Below are positions 63,067 to 64,000 of a DNA stretch of 64,000 nt, piece by piece. Every line of letters starts with the position of its first letter. Position 1 is the stretch's first letter. The stretch spans positions 1 through 64,000 of the forward strand of contig NZ_JAOTBD010000008.1 in the NCBI RefSeq assembly GCF_026162625.1, in the 5' to 3' direction. The position numbers were made by a program, and so were the translations under genes. The notes under the pieces are model-generated. The model ran no database searches. It was given only the letters and a program-made list of their open reading frames with translations, and was not told the origin of the DNA. Source of the DNA: Paracoccus beibuensis. Its GTDB lineage: Bacteria > Pseudomonadota > Alphaproteobacteria > Rhodobacterales > Rhodobacteraceae.

Positions 63067-63828
63067 TCAGTTGATCGCGGTCGGTTTCAGGCTGGTCGTG
63101 TTCGCGGGCATCAGTCCCAGACGGCGCGCAACCTCGGTATAGGCGTCGGTCAGGCTGCCCAGGTCGCGGCGGAACACATCCTTGTCCAGCTTCTGCCCGG
63201 TCTTGACGTCCCACAGCCGGCAGCTGTCAGGGCTGATCTCGTCGGCGACGATCAGGCGCATGAAGTCGTTGTCCCAGACGCGGCCGATCTCGATCTTGAA
63301 GTCGATCAGCTTGATCCCCGCGCCATAGAAGACGCCGGACAGGAAGTCGTTCACGCGCAGCGCCAGCGACACGATATCGTCCAGGTCCTGCTGCGTCGCC
63401 CAACCGAAGGCGATGATGTATTCCTCGGACACCATCGGATCGCCCAGCTCGTCGTTCTTGAAGCTATATTCGACGATGGGACGGGGCAGCGCCGCACCCT
63501 CTTCCAGCCCCAGGCGCTTGGACAGCGACCCCGCGGCGAAGTTCCTGACGATCACTTCCAGCGGGATGATCTCGACCTGGCGGATCAGCTGCTCGCGCAT
63601 GTTGATGCGGCGAATGAAGTGGTTCGGGACGCCGATGTTCGTCAGCCCGTTCATGAAGAACTCGGACAGGCGATTGTTCAGGACGCCCTTGCCCTCGATC
63701 GTCGCCTTCTTCTGCGCGTTGAAGGCGGTCGCGTCGTCCTTGAAATACTGGATCAACGTGCCGGGTTCCGTCCCCTCATAGAGGATCTTCGCCTTGCCTT
63801 CGTAAACCTTCTTGCGCCGCGGTGCCAT
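63067..63828 (-). CDS. purC: PurC, SAICAR synthetase
   Basis: 253 residues: [14 protein letters not shown] at the N-terminus (nucleotide-binding), [18 protein letters not shown] as signature, and [16 protein letters not shown] toward the end. It joins CAIR and aspartate in purine synthesis. The ATG at 63828 is preceded by an AGGA-type site; the frame open upstream to 63966 is not protein-like. Confidence 0.96.
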   Translation of the reverse strand: MAPRRKKVYEGKAKILYEGTEPGTLIQYFKDDATAFNAQKKATIEGKGVLNNRLSEFFMNGLTNIGVPNHFIRRINMREQLIRQVEIIPLEVIVRNFAAGSLSKRLGLEEGAALPRPIVEYSFKNDELGDPMVSEEYIIAFGWATQQDLDDIVSLALRVNDFLSGVFYGAGIKLIDFKIEIGRVWDNDFMRLIVADEISPDSCRLWDVKTGQKLDKDVFRRDLGSLTDAYTEVARRLGLMPANTTSLKPTAIN

Positions 63829-63958
63829 GGGCCCACCGTCCTTTCGCATGTCCCTGAAGAGGCCGCATAGCGCAGAAAGCCCCTCGGGGGCAATACGAGC
63901 CTTGCGAGACGCCCATGCAGGAGGCATATCGAATGAAAGGGATAGCAGGAGTTCAGAG

Positions 63959-64000
63959 ATGTCCACCTTCGACGACCGGGAACGCGCCTACGAGGCGAAG
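63959..64000 (+). CDS. DUF1476 family protein (partial, runs off window)
   Basis: The first 14 codons read [14 protein letters not shown], the characteristic start of DUF1476 proteins, some of which are F1-ATPase inhibitors (zeta subunit) in Paracoccus and relatives. AGGAG lies eight bases before the ATG. Divergent from purC. Only the N-terminus is visible, so the subtype cannot be fixed. Confidence 0.75.
   Translation, partial: MSTFDDRERAYEAK

Overview
The window is GC-rich chromosomal DNA from an alphaproteobacterium of the Rhodobacteraceae, most like Paracoccus or a close relative. The support is the ruvC-ruvA-ruvB-ybgC-tolQRA order, small families typical of this group (DUF1523, DUF1476, DUF2849/DUF934 in a sulfite-reductase operon), FolE2 as GTP cyclohydrolase, a two-domain ALDH16 next to deoC, and a DctB/DctD pair. 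I saw no rRNA, tRNA, CRISPR array or intact insertion sequence.

Layout. 0-10 kb (minus strand): tolA (cut by the window edge), tolR, tolQ, a sulfotransferase-like gene, ybgC, ruvB, htpX, ruvA, ruvC, and the replicative polymerase gene dnaE. 10-16 kb (plus): a BMP-type nucleoside-like ABC importer and a GT8-like glycosyltransferase. 16-25.5 kb: purU, then an M20 amidohydrolase, a DAO-type flavoprotein and a fused dipeptide-type ABC ATPase, divergent from the solute-binding protein and two permeases of the same importer. 25.5-30.6 kb: ALDH16, deoC, two small membrane proteins and an EcsC protein. 30.6-35.3 kb: uvrD, folE2, metZ. 35.8-39.7 kb: dctD, dctB, purQ. 39.8-43.6 kb: icd, a secreted 30-residue-repeat protein, a tandem-HD protein and an alpha/beta hydrolase. 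43.7-51.7 kb: an IscR-type regulator, arsC, an Lrp regulator, the assimilatory sulfate block (DUF2849, cysI, cysH, DUF934), ferredoxin-NADP reductase and a large OmpA-family protein. 52.7-54.9 kb: a DHH phosphoesterase translationally coupled to UV-damage endonuclease UvsE. 54.9-58.0 kb: a decayed region holding the 3' end of dnaE2 (with a nonsense codon), an AAA+ ATPase broken by one frameshift and one amber codon, and a small antitoxin-like gene. 58.0-64 kb: a glutamine-synthetase-like ligase with a polar amino-acid ABC importer, then purS, purC and the start of a DUF1476 gene.

How the parts work together. Most of the window is housekeeping: envelope integrity, recombination, replication, purine synthesis, TCA cycle and sulfur assimilation. 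Between these lie three import and catabolism modules whose enzymes are encoded with their transporters. The most interesting stretch is 51.6-58.0 kb. There a two-gene DNA-repair unit (UV endonuclease plus a candidate 5'-3' exonuclease) sits beside the wreck of a mutagenic polymerase and a degenerating AAA+/antitoxin-like module. Coordinates and starts were read by eye. Functions are assigned from remembered family motifs, not from database searches.
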